Positions 23,746-33,402 of a stretch of 64,000 nt of DNA are shown in pieces. How positions within the stretch are numbered: position 1 is the stretch's first letter; each line of letters begins with the position of its first letter. The stretch is from Pictodentalium vernedei (lineage: Eukaryota > Mollusca > Scaphopoda > Dentaliida > Dentaliidae). The stretch spans positions 183,856,596 through 183,920,595 of the forward strand of contig CM062288.1 in the NCBI GenBank assembly GCA_031216915.1, read 5' to 3'. Position numbers and translations under genes: made by a program. The notes under the pieces were generated by a model. The model made no database searches, was not told where the DNA came from, and saw only the letters and a program-made list of their open reading frames with translations.

Positions 23746-24030
23746 TTGGCATGTCCAAAATACCAGTCTAACAGAATAAGATTCACCGGGATTATCATGG
23801 GGAAGTGGGATGGGAGAGTGGATGACAGAAAGGAGAGGGTTAGAATGCTTATCGGAGAGATTGGGAAGAATAGAGCACGGGATGTCATCAAGCAATTCGT
23901 CTCCGAGTGTTGGGAGGAGAGAAGAGGAGTGGGGATAAGGAGGCATTTGTGGGAACAAGGCCTTCTCACCTGAGAACCACGACAAATCAGGGGCCGGCCA
24001 AAGTGTTATTATATTATTATTATTATCTCA
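23746..24030 (+). pseudogene. Possible LINE 3' end with (ATT)n tail
   Basis: A 75-codon frame (RVRMLIGEIGKNRARDVIKQ, WEERR) ends shortly before a (TTA)n microsatellite at 24005-24028. Short basic C-termini followed by a trinucleotide tail are seen at LINE 3' ends. No RT motif is present, so this is weak. Confidence 0.25.
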
Positions 24031-24117
24031 CGTGTAGATAAAGCAGGATGAGAACAGTGTATATCTCAGATGTTAGTTTTGACTTTTCTTGATTCAGTCT
24101 TCGTTTCGAACTATTTT

Positions 24118-24345
24118 ATTGATGACTTGTTTGTTTATTGGGATTTAACGATACTTTCCACAGCCAGGGGCGCATCGCGTGGGACAATTTTATGGATGGA
24201 GAAAGCCGTAGTGCCCAGAGAGAACCACCGAGCAGCGGTGAGAAACTATCAGACTCCCTAACTTACTAACCCAGAAGAATCAGAGTTAGCAGCGCCTTAG
24301 TACGTAGCACCACCGTGCCCCAACGTGGATAATCGCGAAGCCGTG
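24118..24345 (-). repeat. SINE fragment, inverted
   Basis: Contains the reverse complement of the 21.5 kb SINE body (GCGCCTTAGTA..., GCACCACCGTGCCCC) and begins at the tail end with TTTATTGGGATTTAACGA. Confidence 0.6.
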
Positions 24346-24451
24346 ATAGTACCCCGGATCTCAGGGGTGGGAGGCGTTTCTGGCCGAGGACTGGCAGTAC
24401 AAATTTCCCATCAAATTGGAATAAAGAACACTTGTCGTTTATGGATGAATT

Positions 24452-24565
24452 TTAACCCTCTGCACTTTGATGGCAAGCAAATATTTCCCATAATGCAGTT
24501 GATATTTAACCAAATATACCTTTTTCAGTGAGCTCTGTCAAACAAGATATAATTGGTCAAATTCA
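24452..24565 (+). mobile_element. Family C TTAA element, half copy
   Basis: TTAACCCTCTGCACTTTGATG matches the family C end, and TGAGCTCTGTCAAACAAG near 24531 matches one hairpin arm of 1698-1913. The other arm is missing, so the copy was broken at the hairpin. Confidence 0.55.
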
Positions 24566-25489
24566 AGACTACACGCGATGAAACACAGTGATTGGAGGAA
24601 TTCCTGATGCACAACCAGAATGCTAGGAGTTAATAGCCCTATGGGAACGCCCAATGTGCTATCTTGAAAATGTCAAACATTTCGCGCTGGGATTCAAGGA
24701 CTTTTGCGATCCAAATTCGGAAAATTCCCCCGAGATGCGACATGAGGAAAAATGTTTCCGTATTTTGGCTGCAACAGTCACACGGTTACCCATCTCCATT
24801 CGAAACTTGGGCCCAAAGGCTGTAATATAATCTTTTGCTTTGGTCGGACTGAGGGTGAAGGTCCTGGGTCTTCCCCGGGAAAAAAAAAACTTTTCGTGCT
24901 AATTGGAACACTGGGAGTACTTTTGGAAGGCTGGAGTGGGCAGAAAGTGAAGGGAAGTCTGTAAATTAACCAAGAAATGTCAGGGTGTGAGTACATGTCT
25001 GAACCAGTTTTAGGAATTTCAGCCATGAATGTATATAAGGTTGACATTTTTCAGAAAAATGGGGTTGGGGGGGGGGGGGGGGGACTCGGGTTTAATTCGA
25101 GACCGGATAATCCCAGTAACAACACCAAACATTTCCGTTCCCGGTAACTGGAAAATAAGGGCAAGCAGAAGGGAAAATTTAGTTTAAACATTTTTGTTTG
25201 CCATTAATGGTGCAAACTGGGATTGGAGGGCAAGTTCTTTCCACTTAGAATTCACCCGCTCCCCTATTTCTCGCCTTCGTAAGTCTTAATGATAATTACG
25301 TGGGGTAAATGACGCATTCATCGGTCTAAGCAGCGACAACGTCTTCCTTAAAACTATCTGCGATTTCCATTACATTTTGTGTCTTTTTCGCCATTAAGTC
25401 ATCAATAACTCAAACTGATGATGTCACTATCTTTTTACCATTCCCGAATTTTGGACGCATGTGAGTAGTATAGCTCGTATGTTTCACCT
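24566..25489. other. No recognised gene; G17 run
   Basis: A run of G lies at 25067-25083. No domain was recognised in frames up to 89 codons. Confidence 0.4.
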
Positions 25490-25517
25490 CAAGGTTGGAT
25501 GACCCCGGTGGATGACC

Positions 25518-25532
25518 CCGGAAGTGACGTCA
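25518..25532 (+). promoter_or_regulatory. ETS-CRE composite site
   Basis: CCGGAAGTGACGTCA is an exact match to the composite ETS plus CRE motif known from animal housekeeping promoters. It sits at the outer part of a family L terminal repeat. In the 44.7 kb copy the same place reads AGGAAGTGACGTCTT. Confidence 0.65.
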
Positions 25533-25628
25533 TGTCATGTGACGTAGTGGCGCCATGTTGTGTTGTCATGGTAACCCGCGTGAGCGGCCATGTTGTGACC
25601 TTATCTCCATAGTGATACGTGGTGTGAG

Positions 25629-25640
25629 TGCGCATGCGCA
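25629..25640. promoter_or_regulatory. NRF1-type palindrome
   Basis: TGCGCATGCGCA is the perfect NRF1 consensus palindrome. It is conserved at 44811-44822 and degraded in the right arm near 46961. Confidence 0.65.
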
Positions 25641-25693
25641 GCGCGTGTTGTTAGGGTGATACGTGTTTCCGTCGTCCATTTTGTATACTGGAG

Positions 25694-25706
25694 ACCGCCA
25701 TCTTGG
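25694..25706 (-). promoter_or_regulatory. YY1-type site
   Basis: ACCGCCATCTTGG is the reverse complement of the CAAGATGGCGG YY1 core. It is conserved in both arms of the 44.7-47.1 kb copy. Confidence 0.55.
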
Positions 25707-26151
25707 TTTCTATGGTAGCACGCGATTGCTATGTGACCCAATTTTTCTGCAATAAGACGGGGTATGTTCGGAGGGCATGTTCCTTTGTAGAAGAGTAAAT
25801 CTAATTACCACAAACAACCCGACAATTCCTCCAAATCACCAAAATCCACCCAACTTTTTACTATTTCGACTTCTTTCAGAATTCTTTGCTTCTATTTATC
25901 TATGTAATAGTTTACGTCTATGTTCCTTTTTTTCTGGAGTATACTCCAGTAGCGTAGAAGAGCCTATTAGTTGGAACAGTTTACCTTATTATTACTATAT
26001 TTAGCAATTTCTGGTCTATTCCTGTTAGTTCTGACCCTATTCCGTGTACTCTTATTGTTTCATTTATCTAGATTATAACTAACCAATCAGATTGCTTGAT
26101 TTCCCATAACCTGTATGCAGAGTTATCTGCCATGTGCATAACAAAAGCAGT

Positions 26152-26745
26152 CCCAAAGCCAATACGCTATCGAGCAGTTACTGATAAGTCATTGCTCGAA
26201 CGACTCTAAGCCCATCGAGCAAATGAGCTATCGAGCAATTGCTCGATCGAGTGACTCCTCGAACGACTCTTAGACTCATTTCAGTATTTGAGGATACCTA
26301 TGGCACGGTATAATATTAGTTGAGGATACCTATCCCAGATATCATTTATAAGCTAAAGAGCCAAGAGAGTAATTGCTCCATGAGCAATTGCTCGAACGAC
26401 TCGAAGCTCATCGAGCAAATGAGCCTTAGAGCAATTGCTCGATCGAGTGACTCGACATACTGCTCGAACGACTCGAAGTCCCTCGAGCAAATGAGCTTTA
26501 GAGTAACTGCTCGTTCGAGTGACTCCACGGACAACTCTTAGACTCATGTCAGAAAAAAGGGATTCCAAGGCCTAAAAGGGATTCCGTAAGTAGGGCGTTT
26601 CCCAAATAAGCCAAAGAGCCAAGAGAGTAATTGCTCCATGAGCAATTGCTCGAACGACTCGAAGCTCATCGAGCAAATGAGCCTTAGAGCAATTGCTCGA
26701 TCGAGTGACTCCTCGAACGACTCTTAGACTCATTTCAGTATTGGG
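26152..26745. repeat. Subterminal palindrome cluster
   Basis: Repeated units contain GAGCAATTGCTCGAACGACTC and GAGCAAATGAGC, each a small palindrome, in three blocks (about 26195-26280, 26370-26540, 26625-26745). A block of the same type is at 45640-45720. Subterminal palindromes of this kind are often transposase-binding arrays. Confidence 0.7.
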
Positions 26746-26790
26746 GGATACTTGTTGGACTTTACATCCGGGTACTTCTGTTGGGAAAGG

Positions 26791-26800
26791 TATAAAAAGG
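26791..26800 (+). promoter_or_regulatory. TATA box of zinc-finger gene 1
   Basis: TATAAAAAGG lies about 60 bp upstream of the ATG. It is followed by GTGTTGG and AAATTCGTTTGT, a block repeated before gene 2. By normal TATA spacing, transcription would start near 26820. Confidence 0.65.
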
Positions 26801-26853
26801 GTGTTGGTATGAAAGTAAATTCGTTTGTGTCCTCACCGTCGTCGAGTGAAGAC

Positions 26854-27249
26854 ATGTTACCAGTTCGATGCAGATACTGTTCCAAGTTATTTTCGAGATC
26901 GGATAATGCTAGAAGACACGAGAAGACCCATCATCAGCTCCACTGCAGATATTGTGATAAAGAATTCTCCAGGAGCTTCACACGTAAGAGGCATGAAGAA
27001 CATTACTGTCCAAGAAGAACAGAAGAGGAGAGAGATGCTGGACTGACTGACCAGAATAAAGCACTTTTAGAATTTTTACGGGATGCTGACAAGGTGGAAA
27101 TCGATGCAGTTCTACGCGCTGCTGATGAAGATTTGATTACCTGTTTATGCAAATGTGCTACCAACATCCTCGAAGATAAGATACCACTGAATTTGGCTGA
27201 ATTTGATGACCTGCGAAAATACGAACATGTACTGAAGCTGCTAACATAA
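26854..27249 (+). CDS. Small protein with two C2H2 fingers and a helical tail
   Basis: 131 residues from the chosen ATG. Finger 1 is CRYCSKLFSRSDNARRHEKTH and finger 2 starts CRYCDKEFSRSF with a C-terminal H-x3-H/C set. The last 60 residues form an acidic, leucine-rich helical region containing LITCLCKCATNILEDKIPL. An upstream in-frame ATG (26811) precedes the expected transcription start and is not conserved in the sister gene. GAAGACATG is conserved, so I prefer this start. It probably binds DNA in the nucleus. The tail pattern, an L-x-x-C-x-C-x-C-A-x-N-I-L core followed by P-L/I, recalls short proteins in invertebrate Polinton/adintovirus-like elements as I remember them, which is unverified. 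It has no frameshift, so it may still be expressed. Confidence 0.65.
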   Translation: MLPVRCRYCSKLFSRSDNARRHEKTHHQLHCRYCDKEFSRSFTRKRHEEHYCPRRTEEERDAGLTDQNKALLEFLRDADKVEIDAVLRAADEDLITCLCKCATNILEDKIPLNLAEFDDLRKYEHVLKLLT

Positions 27250-27340
27250 GATGGAATTTCCCCAGATATCAAAAGATGTATACTACGAAAGAGTTGCTTT
27301 CTATCGGCGCTTATCAACCCAGTCCTAGCTCTGAAAAAAG

Positions 27341-27350
27341 TATAAAAGGA
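27341..27350 (+). promoter_or_regulatory. TATA box of zinc-finger gene 2
   Basis: TATAAAAGGA is followed by GTGTTGGAGTGAAAATAAAT, parallel to the gene 1 promoter. It lies 63 bp before the ATG, the same distance as in gene 1. Confidence 0.65.
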
Positions 27351-27403
27351 GTGTTGGAGTGAAAATAAATTCATTTGTTCTACGACCACGAAAGAGTGAA
27401 GAC

Positions 27404-27697
27404 ATGGCGATACATAACTGCGAGTACTGTGGAAAAACATTTTCTCGAAAGTTTAACATGAAGAGGCACAAAGAAGAAGTTTTCCCAAACCGACAAATGG
27501 AAAAATCGAGCAACACTACAAGATTAGAAAGAAATTTAGATACATTACGAATCCTATCTGTTGCGGATCGATATGAAGCCAAGACTATGCTCAAGACGGC
27601 CAGTGATGATTTGATACAATGTATATGTGATTGTGCCTCAAATATTTTGAAGGGAGCAGTACCTATAACTATCGGTTTTGAGGTGATAGTCGATTAA
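27404..27697 (+). CDS. Paralogue of the upstream C2H2 protein, one finger
   Basis: 97 residues. A single finger, CEYCGKTFSRKFNMKRH, lacks the last zinc ligand in normal spacing. The tail repeats the gene 1 plan (LRILSVADRYEAKTMLKTAS, LIQCICDCASNILKGAVPI). Upstream of the chosen ATG there is no in-frame ATG after the TATA box, so the start is well supported. Tandem duplication with separate TATA promoters, 150 bp apart and in the same direction, suggests two independently transcribed copies. Function is unknown beyond likely nucleic-acid binding. Confidence 0.6.
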   Translation: MAIHNCEYCGKTFSRKFNMKRHKEEVFPNRQMEKSSNTTRLERNLDTLRILSVADRYEAKTMLKTASDDLIQCICDCASNILKGAVPITIGFEVIVD

Positions 27698-27785
27698 TTC
27701 AGATATTGCGTAAGAGTCAGAATTACAGTCCGAAACAATAGGTCGTCCAGGTGGTGTTAGATTATCCGTCCATACTGATGAATTT

Positions 27786-28600
27786 TTTTTTAAACTTTAG
27801 GCAAGATATAAAACTGCCTTGTTTGAGCAGTGAGTGAAGGGGACAGATACCTAAGTTGTCTTTTGGAAATATGGCCCTCATCAAGGAGAGATTTGAGGAT
27901 TTTGTCAAATTTCTCCTTGTTGCAAGGCCAAATAATTCTGTCTAATTTTTCATAATGTTTTCTATTACTAAGTTGCCTCATAGCTGCTCTGATATAATTT
28001 TCTCGAGACAAAATTACAACTGCTCCACCTTTATCCGCCTGTTTTATGATCAGATTTTTATTTTTACGAAGGTTCACGAGTGCTCGCCTTTCACCAGCTG
28101 TTAAATTGTTTTTATCGGAGAGTAGGGTTAAATCAAAATCTCGTTCAGTAACCTGTTTACCGGCCTGTATAATTTCAGGATCGACCGCGCTATCTGGGGG
28201 GTATCCACCCCGTAGATGCTGTAAATGGAGGTTTTTGCCCTCTTTCATTTTTGAAGAAGTCTGCAAGTTTTAATTCTCTTTGAAAACATAGATAATCAGA
28301 AAGTGGAAGTTTTGCCGCTATGCCAGTTTTCGGCCTTGGAGTTGGTATAAATGTTAGACCGCGATCTAATAAAGATTTCGGGTGTTAGGTTATCGGTGCC
28401 AGACAGGTTAACCACATTTGTTCCTAACCCTAGATCTTCGAGGCGGTCGTTACCTTGGCCTTGAATTAGTTTAAAGATAGAAAGTTCAACCAGTGGTCGT
28501 AAATTTTGTTGGCAGTTTCTGGTGTCCAATGGATCAAATCATAAACCACATTGAATTCTTTTTCGGGTAATTTTGGAATTACATTTATGTTTCGCATATT
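27786..28600 (-). pseudogene. Penelope-like element RT fragment
   Basis: Minus-strand blocks match the N-terminal half of Penelope-like reverse transcriptases: LLDRGLTFIPTPRPKTG near 28340, LCFQRELKLADFFKNE near 28270, then LTAGERRALVNLRKNKNLII, KQADKGGAVVILSRENYIRA and RQFYILPKV ending at 27790. The K-ADKGG-VVI block and FYxLPK are diagnostic. The downstream RT palm and GIY-YIG endonuclease are missing. One frameshift occurs near 28290 and the fragment stops just after LPKV. Confidence 0.8.
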
Positions 28601-28674
28601 CAAAAGTGCCTTATTGATGCGGTTTAGGGTCTCCTTTTCCGCAAAATGGAGACGTTTTGAAAAATTTAATTCCT

Positions 28675-28800
28675 TGAGCTCGTTGCAATCAGAAGTCGTA
28701 AGTTATGTTTTGAAAGAAAAATTTGAAAAAAAATATCAAATTTAAATGGCGATTTTTATGAATAGCGCTCACGGGATATGGACGTCACGTTATTAAAGAG
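28675..28800 (-). mobile_element. Family A element fragment
   Basis: GATTTTTATGAATAGCGCT and the following sequence match one shoulder of family A. A remnant GAGCTCAACGAGCTCG lies at 28798-28813. No TTAA ends were found. Confidence 0.45.
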
Positions 28801-28813
28801 CTCAACGAGCTCG

Positions 28814-29902
28814 TAGGAATACTTCTCAGAGATGACACATTGCACTGTGGGAGGCAAAATGTAAAATGTAACATTTCTTTCGATTTTTGAATATATAGTG
28901 GGATATATTTTTAGAAAATTATTTGACTATTTATTGTTTACGTGGTTTTAAAGTTTCGAAAATACTTACCATTCGTGGTATAACCGGGTGTCACTTCTTT
29001 TTCGCTCTTTTCCTTTTCGTCCAGCCAACTTGATCACAGATGCTTTTCACGGGAATACACTCTATCACACCCGTCCTGTTGGGAAAACAATTTGTTGATA
29101 TTAATTTTCAACTTTGCTGGAGGACACACCGCGAGATATTTTATCAGTGAAATGACGAAAGATCCGGAGCCTGATCGACTGTCGGCTTAGTTAAGTTGAT
29201 ACAGTGAGAAATAAACACACTCACACAGTTGCTATAACAGGAATTATGCTTGTATCGATCCGACAACGATTGATACGGTACACACAATTAAAGAAACTCC
29301 TTAGCAAATGGAGAATGCCCAATGTAATGATACAATAATATTTCTGCAAATTGTTCATATGAAAGAATAAAACAGACATGTCTGAACCTATTTGACCAAA
29401 TGTCAATCTCGATAACATTAATAGATCTTCGGCATTATTCGGGGCGCCATAAATTTACCATTACCGTAAGTCTTTGATCGTCTACATACAGTTTCGACAG
29501 CCTTTTAGTACCAAGTTGAGGCCCACAACGCATAATTGTGGAATTATACGTATAATTACGTATAATTACAAAATTACCTTACTTTTCCATAGCAGGCGCG
29601 GAGCCAGGTATCTATCTTAGGGGACACAGGAAAATCTCCAAGCATTTTTATGCCATAGGCAAATCCAGACGACCGAAATCTTGAGTTGGGGAAAGGTATG
29701 GAGGTGTTATCCCTCTCGCGCTGGAGTGACTAGGTGGGTGGGGAATAATATTTTTTAAAAGCGTGTCTGCAGCGGCTCAGGCCCACTTACCCCGAAAAAT
29801 ATATTCGAAAAATAAGGCCCAAAAATTCACTATTAGGAAGCAATTACAGGCTCGATACAACGTCAGTTTTCACCAGGCGTGGTATGTCTTTAATTTCATG
29901 AG
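28814..29902. other. No recognised gene
   Basis: Short frames only. A stem-like ACGTATAATTACGTATAATTAC repeat lies at about 29547-29568. Confidence 0.4.
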
Positions 29903-30151
29903 TTAATCCTTTACCTAACGAATCGCCCGCATGCGCCCGCGTAATATGCAAATTCAGCAGTTGAAAAAATATTATTTTTCGAAAAATTTCAACAAAACCA
30001 TATCATGTGACCCCTCGCTGGAACGAGCTCGATGAGCTCGTTCCAACGAGGGGTCACATGATATGGTTTTGTTGAAATTTTTTGAAAAATTTAAAAAAAT
30101 GATATTTAAAATAATAAATTTTGATATCGTCTGCGTTGGGTAAAGGGTTAA
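29903..30151 (+). mobile_element. TTAA palindromic MITE, family B
   Basis: TTAA is at both ends. The left shoulder is CGAATCGCCCGCATGCGCCC. The arms read CGCTGG against CCAACG, one of the few mismatched copies, with a GATGAGCTC centre. Confidence 0.85.
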
Positions 30152-30655
30152 TCTTGCCAATCAGTTTGAACATTTGAATAGTATTCTCTGTTGAAACCCA
30201 TTTCAAAATAAGAAATCTGCGCTTTCACCATCTTTGGATGTTCTGTAATTTTTCTGTTCATGATATCAACAGTGACATTTAAAACAGATACTGCCCTTTC
30301 CATTAATATCAAATCCTTGCCGATTTGGGAGGACAACCTGGATAGAGGGTCAGAATGTTCCAGATGGATACATGAATCAGGATCACGTTAGGCCTCACCA
30401 TGCTCTTTGGTCCACGCATGGTCAATGGAATTCACGCTGGGCGATTTTCTACTACTGACCCAAATCAAACATGCATGAAGAGCCTTCGAAGGCAGACTGA
30501 CATAACCGAGTACATGGATGCACATTACTTAATCTTATTTTTAAACCTTCCCCAAAATACAAAACAAAACACAAATGGAACTGACATTAATCATTGTATG
30601 ACCTTGACTTTGAAGTTGCACAAGCAAGTATTATACGCCACACACCTGACTGTCC

Positions 30656-30904
30656 TTAACCCTTTACCTAACATGAAAAAAGACGACACTTGCAAAAAAA
30701 TTCTTGAACAACTAATTTTTTTCATTTTTTGTCCCAAAAACATAGGTTATGACCCTTCATTGGAACGAGCTCGATGAGCTCGTTCCAATGAGGGGACATA
30801 ACCTATGTTTTTGAGACAAAAAATGAAAAAAATAATGAAAATTAACTGACGATTTTTGAAAATAGCGCTGGCTGGTTTGGCCGTTACGTTGGGTAAAGGA
30901 TTAA
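30656..30904 (-). mobile_element. TTAA palindromic MITE, family A, within the tandem array
   Basis: TTAA at 30656 and 30901. The hairpin is the CATT/AATG variant with a GATGAGCTC centre. Array units elsewhere read CCTTAACATTTGTATG at the position where this copy sits, giving an internal empty-site reference. Confidence 0.85.
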
Positions 30905-31465
30905 CATGTGTTTGAAATTTGATAATTGTAGTTGGATTGGGTTTTTTTAGTTATGGCTGAGACACGAACCTCGGCAGATTTTAAGCGTGACCACAAAATT
31001 TTACCTTGACCTTGAGGTTACGAATCCAACTATAATATTTGACACATTCTCCCAGTGCACTTTAAAAACATTTGACCTTCATTGCTTTAGTTTCTGAGTT
31101 ATGGCCGAGACATAACTTGACACGTGCAACAAAGAACACTAAAGTATGACTTGACCTTGAGGATACGAAAACAACTATTGTACGTAAAAGACCTTCCAAT
31201 ATCCTTAACATTTGTATGAAGTTTGATAATTGTAATTTAAAGTAGTTTCTGAGTAATGACTAATACACGAATATCAACGGATTTTTGAGTGTGGCCTCGA
31301 AAGTGAACTTTCACCTGGAGTTACGCACCTAGCTTGAAGTTACGAATGTTATGGTGTGTGACACATCACCATCCCATTGTACTTTACAATTGTGAGAAGA
31401 CTGATGATTGTAGCCCAAATGGTGTCTGATGTAAAACTATAACATGACATGTGATCTTCAACATA

Positions 31466-31540
31466 AATCGTCCCCTGAGTTCCAATGTGTTCTATACGCC
31501 AGTAGGCACATAGAGCACATTGGAACTCAGGGGACAATTT
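31466..31540. repeat. Family D hairpin 1, complete
   Basis: GTCCCCTGAGTTCCAATGTG and its complement flank a short GCCAGTAGGC centre, making a hairpin of about 66 bp. It is the full form of the hairpin that is truncated at 18.15 kb. Confidence 0.8.
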
Positions 31541-32060
31541 GGCAATAAAGTATGACCATGACCTGGAAGATGCATAAGCAACTATTATTCGGAAAACAGC
31601 TTCTGGCTGACCTTAACATTTGTATAAAGTTGGATTCGTTTCTGAGTTATTGAGTTATGGATAAGACACGAACATGGACAGCTTCTCATATTGTCCTTTA
31701 TAAGGGCGAGAAGTTTGACAATTGGTGCCCGAGTAGTTTTTGAGTTCTATAGCTGAGGCGTGACTTGTGATCTTCAACACTGGAGCTGAAGTATGACCTT
31801 GACCTTGAAGATACACAATCAACTATTATACGCGGCACACCTTCTGACTGCCCTTAGTATTTGTTGAAGGTTGATAATTGTAGTTTGATAAGCTTCTGGG
31901 TTATGGCTGAGACACAAATATCGACGGATGTTAAGTGTGAACTTGAAGTTTGACCTTCATCTTGAAGTTACGGACCCACTTATGGTATGTACCCCACCCC
32001 TATGGTCCTTTACAGTTGTGTGAAGTTTGATGATTGTAACTCCAATAGTTTTGGGGTTAT

Positions 32061-32858
32061 TGGCTCGGACACACATACATACACGCCTCCCACACACCCA
32101 CACACCCTCACCCATCCGTACCTTTACTCACACACCCACACACTTCAATCACTATTTGCCATCCGTCTTAAGTCGAAAGGGATGGGGTAAAGAAAATTAC
32201 CGATACTCCCGACTCAGTAGAATGAAATAGCCCTTTGTCATATGTGCATTCTCTCAAACAATCCCTTACGATTCCTCATATTCCTGGAGATTCCTTCAAT
32301 ACTGTCTCATGTGGTAATAGCAACAGTTCCACCTATGTGACTGTTTACACAGTGTCCATTCATATATATTATTTGCAGCTTTAACTACTTGCAAAACAAT
32401 GAAATTGACGATTGATTGATCAGTGAAAATGGTCCTATCTGAAATTCACATTGTTGACCAAAATATAATAGGGTTGAAGCATACTTCTGCCTTTGTGGTG
32501 TCCTAAACTGACCAGGCTAATTCTTACCAACTCTTCGCCTCGCCTGTCCGTTGCGCCCCAAAACATGCATACTTGATTAAAAGAGTTAAGATACTTATCT
32601 GCCGCAAATCAGAGGTGTAACTAATGGGTGGGGAGGGGGTAGAGTCGCAGAGGTGTGATCCTCCAATAATCTTCCAATCGGGACATTTTTTTAGATTTGG
32701 ACTCTTAGATATCGATCGCTTTTGTTAGTAATCACATACCTTCTAACGAGACTAGCTTTAATTCTTGGACTCACACATATGCACGGCCTGTCATACAAAT
32801 GGGGACCGTGGTACCCGATTTGGAGCCAGCACGACCAATTTGTCCGCCTGTCTCTACT
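32061..32858. other. No recognised gene; CA-rich stretch
   Basis: CACAC-rich low complexity lies at 32070-32140. Nothing else was recognised. Confidence 0.4.
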
Positions 32859-32866
32859 ATAGGAAT

Positions 32867-33394
32867 TGGGGCTGTCACGATTTTTTAAATTTAGGAATCG
32901 ATTAATCGTCGCAAATAATCGATAATAATCGATTAATCGTACCTAGATGACCCCCTCTCCCTCTCTTTGAAGTCGTTAAAAGTGAAGTTCAAGTCAGTTG
33001 ACCTACCTCAAGTAAACAACGAAGACGATCATTTTTTAGGTACATTCAAAGCTTTGATGTTCTTAACTTTTGAACCATCAGTGTAATAATCAAGACCGGT
33101 CGTCAGTTGCGAACTTCGTAACTGCCGACCGGTTTTGATTATTACACTGATGGTTCAAAGTTCAGAACATCAAAGCTTTGAATATACTAAAAGACAAATG
33201 CTTCTATCGGCTTCTTGAGGTTTAACGTCGACGTTCTTGACCCTTTATATTTAGAAAAAATAGTTTTTTCCTCAAATTTTTTTTTAATTATTAAACGTCT
33301 AAAACGAGGTAAAATATAACGATTCTTCGACAACGAAAAATGCTAATCGATTTGGGCGTGACCGATCGACAATCGATTAATCGTGACAGCCCTA
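32867..33394. mobile_element. hAT-type MITE with 8 bp target duplication
   Basis: The ends are TGGGGCTGTCACGATT and AATCGTGACAGCCCTA, the terminal repeat style of hAT elements (TAGGGCTG...). Exact 8 bp flanks ATAGGAAT occur at 32859-32866 and 33395-33402. The interior holds a second, longer hairpin (33043-33185; ATCAAAGCTTTGAA outer, GACCGGTCGTCAG inner) and CGATTAATCG repeats. There is no coding sequence; length 528 bp. Confidence 0.88.
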
Positions 33395-33402
33395 ATAGGA
33401 AT

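Larger units (their letters stand above)
25490..26750 (+). mobile_element. Long-TIR element, family L (one end)
   Basis: The sequence from about 25510 to 26340 aligns with 44695-45790 of the two-ended copy, in the same orientation. It carries a CRE/ETS site, a TGCGCATGCGCA motif, a CCGCCATCTTGG motif, CGACAATTCCTCCAAATCACC and the TCGAGCAATTGCTCG palindromes. No matching opposite end was found downstream. Two small zinc-finger genes start directly after it, so it may be the 5' end of an autonomous or larger relative of the 44.7 kb element. Confidence 0.65.
30560..32060 (+). repeat. Diverged tandem array rich in TGACCTTGA
   Basis: Successive units of roughly 150-300 bp share GACCTTGAAGTTAC, CTTAACATTTGTATGAAGTTTGATAATTG-like and TTTCTGAGTTATGGCTGAGACACGAA-like segments in order (30590, 31010, 31150, 31330, 31560, 31790, 31950). 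The motif TGACCTTGA (complement TCAAGGTCA) recurs. A family A element and a family D hairpin are inserted in it. Confidence 0.7.

Noticed and set aside
23484..23985. Three overlapping minus frames of 78-161 codons
   Set aside because: They are mutual shadows in low-complexity purine/pyrimidine-rich sequence, with no recognisable motif.
26353..26568. Overlapping minus frames rich in repeated VVRAV/RVTRSS-type segments
   Set aside because: They are translations of the palindromic subterminal repeats.
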